Below are positions 62,112 to 64,000 of a stretch of DNA of 64,000 bases, piece by piece (position 1 is the first letter of the stretch; the number at the start of each line of letters is the position of its first letter). The notes beneath the pieces are model-generated. The model searched no databases. It had not been told where the DNA came from and saw only the letters and a program-made list of their open reading frames with translations. Source of the DNA: Ornithinimicrobium faecis (GTDB taxonomy: Bacteria > Actinomycetota > Actinomycetes > Actinomycetales > Dermatophilaceae); contig NZ_CP099489.1 in NCBI RefSeq assembly GCF_023923225.1, forward strand, positions 3,720,001 to 3,784,000, written 5' to 3'. The translations under genes and the position numbers were made by a program.

Positions 62112-63815
62112 TCAGGCGGCGTCCTCCTCGACGTCGGCCCCTGGGACGCGCTCGGACATCCGCAGGTCCTCCTTGTCGAGGGGGCCCGTCATCGGCTTGT
62201 CGATGAGATAGCGGACGTAGGCGTAGTTGGTGAAGAACCCGGGCAGGTACTCCCCCAGCGAGACATAGGCCAGCACCTCGCGTGCCCTGGCCAGCGGCTC
62301 GACGGCGTCGCCACCCAACTCGGCGGCCAACCGTCCGGACTCCTCCTCGATCAGGTCCGAGACCATCTGGCGGGTGATCGCGCGCCCATCGTCCAGCGTG
62401 GTCGCGTTGCGGATCCACTGCCACAGCTGGGCCCGGGAGATCTCGACCGTCGCGGCGTCCTCCATCAGGTTGTCGATCGCCACGGCACCGGCACCACCGG
62501 TCCAGGCCGCGAGATAGCGCAGTGGCACCGTGATGTTGGTGCGCAGACCGGCCTCCGTCACGACCGGGTCAGCGTCGATGGTCAGCAGGTCACTGGCGGT
62601 CACCTCGACCTCGTCACGCTGGTGGTCGCGCTGGTCGGAGCGCAGGCCCAGCGCATCGTCGAAGACGTCGGTGCAGGTCGGGACGAGCGCCGGGTGCGCG
62701 ACCCACGAGCCGTCGAAGCCGTCGCCGGCCTCGCGCTCCTTGTCCGCGCGGATCTTCTCCAAGGCCGCAGCGGTCGCAGCCTCATCGGTGCGGTCCGGCA
62801 CGAAGGCCGCCATCCCGCCGATCGCGTGGGCACCGCGCTTGTGGCAGGTCTTGACCAACAGCTCGGTATAGGCCCGCATGAACGGGCTGCTCATCGTGAC
62901 AGCCGAGCGCTCCGGCAGCACGAAGCCCGGGCCGCGGTGCGCGAAGGTGCGGATGTAACTGAAGATGTAGTCCCACCGCCCGGCATTCAGGCCCGAGGAG
63001 TGGTCGCGCAGCTCATAGAGGATCTCCTCCATCTCGAACGCCGCCGACACGGTCTCGATCAGCACGGTGGCCCGGATGGTGCCCTGCGGGATGCCGAGCA
63101 GGTCCTGCGCCATGACGAAGACGTCATTCCAGAGGCGGGCCTCCAGGTGCGACTCGAGCTTGGGCAGGTAGAAGTACGGTCCCGCGCCACGCGCCAGCAG
63201 TTCCTTGGCGTTGTGGAAGAAGTACAGCCCGAAGTCGACCAGGGAGGCCGGCAGCGGCCGTCCGTCGACCGACAGGTGCTTCTCGCACAGGTGCCAACCC
63301 CGTGGACGCAGGACGATGGTCGGGGTCTGCCCCTCCACGGCATACCGCTTGCCCTTGTCGTCCGTGAAGTCGATCTGGCCGCGGATCGCGTCGGCCAGGT
63401 TGAGCTGCCCGTCGATGACGTTGAACCAGGTGGGCGCGGTGGCGTCCTCGAGGTCGGCCATCCACACCCGGGCGCCAGAGTTGAGCGCGTTCACGGTCAA
63501 CTTGCGGCTGGCCGGACCGGTCATCTCGCAGCGACGGTCCTCCAGACCCGGCGCCGGCTCAGCCACCCGCCAGGACTTGTGCTCGCGCACCGAGCGGGTC
63601 TCGGGGAGGAAGTCCAGCTGCTCGCGCCCGGCGCTGATCTGGTGCTGACGCACGCGGCGGGCCTGGAGCAGCTCGGCGCGGCGGCCGGCGAAGGCACCGT
63701 CCAGCTTGCGGACGAAGTCCAGGGCCTCGGCGGTGAGGACCTCGTCGAAGCGGGGGTGCTCGGAGCCGCGGATCTGGACGGCACCGTTGGTGCCCCGGTG
63801 GGTGGTGGTGGTCAT
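62112..63815 (-). CDS. aceB: Malate synthase A
   Basis: Condenses glyoxylate with acetyl-CoA to malate, the second glyoxylate-shunt step, needed for growth on acetate or fatty acids. 567 residues, the A form (not the 720-residue G form). Motifs: GARVWMADLEDATAPTWFNV, TPTIVLRPRGWHLCEKHLSV, the catalytic region IRATVLIETVSAAFEMEEIL, GLNAGRWDYIFSYIRTF, HAIGGMAAFVPDRTDEAA, and VAHPALVPTCTDVFDDALG. The usual mycobacterial arrangement uses GlcB instead. Here aceB follows aceA directly, forming an aceA-aceB unit. Confidence 0.96.
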   Translation of the reverse strand: MTTTTHRGTNGAVQIRGSEHPRFDEVLTAEALDFVRKLDGAFAGRRAELLQARRVRQHQISAGREQLDFLPETRSVREHKSWRVAEPAPGLEDRRCEMTGPASRKLTVNALNSGARVWMADLEDATAPTWFNVIDGQLNLADAIRGQIDFTDDKGKRYAVEGQTPTIVLRPRGWHLCEKHLSVDGRPLPASLVDFGLYFFHNAKELLARGAGPYFYLPKLESHLEARLWNDVFVMAQDLLGIPQGTIRATVLIETVSAAFEMEEILYELRDHSSGLNAGRWDYIFSYIRTFAHRGPGFVLPERSAVTMSSPFMRAYTELLVKTCHKRGAHAIGGMAAFVPDRTDEAATAAALEKIRADKEREAGDGFDGSWVAHPALVPTCTDVFDDALGLRSDQRDHQRDEVEVTASDLLTIDADPVVTEAGLRTNITVPLRYLAAWTGGAGAVAIDNLMEDAATVEISRAQLWQWIRNATTLDDGRAITRQMVSDLIEEESGRLAAELGGDAVEPLARAREVLAYVSLGEYLPGFFTNYAYVRYLIDKPMTGPLDKEDLRMSERVPGADVEEDAA

Positions 63816-63850
63816 CTCAAACTCCTTGTCGTATGTCGTGTGGCCGGGTT

Positions 63851-63917
63851 GGCTGGTCAGCCGGGGTGCGGCGGTGGTCGCCCGGTGCGGGGCGAGGGCC
63901 GGTCCGGCTGACCAGCC
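63851..63917 (-). other. Long-range 14-bp hairpin between aceA and aceB
   Basis: GGCTGGTCAGCCGG (63851-63864) and CCGGCTGACCAGCC (63904-63917) are exact inverse complements with a 39-base G-rich loop. It lies in the 121-base gap, 20 bases after the aceA stop. It could stabilise the aceA message or partly end transcription, giving more AceA than AceB. Confidence 0.6.
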
Positions 63918-63936
63918 GTGGGGGCCGGGGCGATTC

Positions 63937-64000
63937 TTAGTGGAACTGCTCTTCCTCGGTGGAGCCGGTGAGCGCGAGGGTGCCGCTGGTCGGGTTGATC
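63937..64000 (-). CDS. aceA: Isocitrate lyase, last 20 codons only (window edge)
   Basis: The visible C-terminus reads INPTSGTLALTGSTEEEQFH followed by TAA. GSTEEEQFH is a typical isocitrate lyase ending, and the gene lies directly upstream of aceB on the same strand. The enzyme splits isocitrate to glyoxylate and succinate. Too little is visible to judge the rest. Confidence 0.8.
   Translation of the reverse strand, partial: INPTSGTLALTGSTEEEQFH

Overview
The window is high-GC chromosomal DNA from an actinobacterium. The best guess is a member of the Micrococcales near Intrasporangiaceae/Ornithinimicrobiaceae. This rests on gene content and order, not on a database search. Supporting signs are a mycothiol S-conjugate amidase (mca), a fused 2-oxoglutarate metabolism enzyme (kgd), a Rho factor with a huge Asn/Gln/Arg-rich insert, frequent GTG starts and many 4-bp stop/start overlaps. 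No phage, integrase, insertion sequence or CRISPR array is visible. The window is core metabolism with accessory small repeats.

Layout, left to right. (1) 1-16.3 kb, mostly minus strand: a conserved block read right to left as argS, hom, aldehyde dehydrogenase, rho, rpmE, prfA, prmC, sua5, glyA, wecA, two AtpI/AtpZ-like genes, atpB (cut by the window edge). It is interrupted by a plus-strand pentapeptide-repeat gene and a 24-residue membrane protein with its own promoter and terminator. (2) 16.3-23.5 kb: a palindromic element, a decayed AbiEi-like gene, tRNA-Arg(CCG), a second aldehyde dehydrogenase, a DrrAB-like exporter divergent from its probable TetR repressor, and a second ABC exporter. 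(3) 23.5-31.3 kb: kgd, a tandem GNAT acetyltransferase, a DUF6104-like small protein, an SGNH-fold protein lacking the usual serine, pheA and a medium-chain oxidoreductase. (4) 31.3-36.1 kb: a polyprenyl glycosylphosphotransferase, then tsaE, an alpha/beta hydrolase and alr. (5) 36.1-43 kb: leucine synthesis, with leuB divergent from leuCD, then a DUF559-like nuclease gene between inverted palindromic repeats, then leuA behind a Leu-codon leader peptide. (6) 43-56 kb: a GAP-family membrane protein, a GlxA-type regulator divergent from an MFS transporter, a VOC protein, nnr, acpS, glmS, coaA, fumC, a lytic transglycosylase and a PIN-PhoH protein. (7) 56-64 kb: uppS divergent from a PAQR/hemolysin III gene, mca, a DUF4307-like protein, greA, ilvA, aceB and the last codons of aceA (glyoxylate shunt).

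The most unusual material lies between genes. There is a 72-bp palindromic repeat in three copies around the DUF559 gene. A tandem repeat of period 32 bp, sharing a core, occurs at two loci 5 kb apart. A roughly 100-bp inverted-repeat element occurs in two opposite copies 41 kb apart. A 41-bp tandem array abuts the leuA promoter. An A/T-rich inverted repeat lies between prfA and prmC. The leuA leader (leaderless peptide with three consecutive CTC codons plus mutually exclusive RNA arms reaching the leuA ribosome-binding site) and a multi-half-site palindrome on the PAQR promoter are the clearest regulatory candidates.
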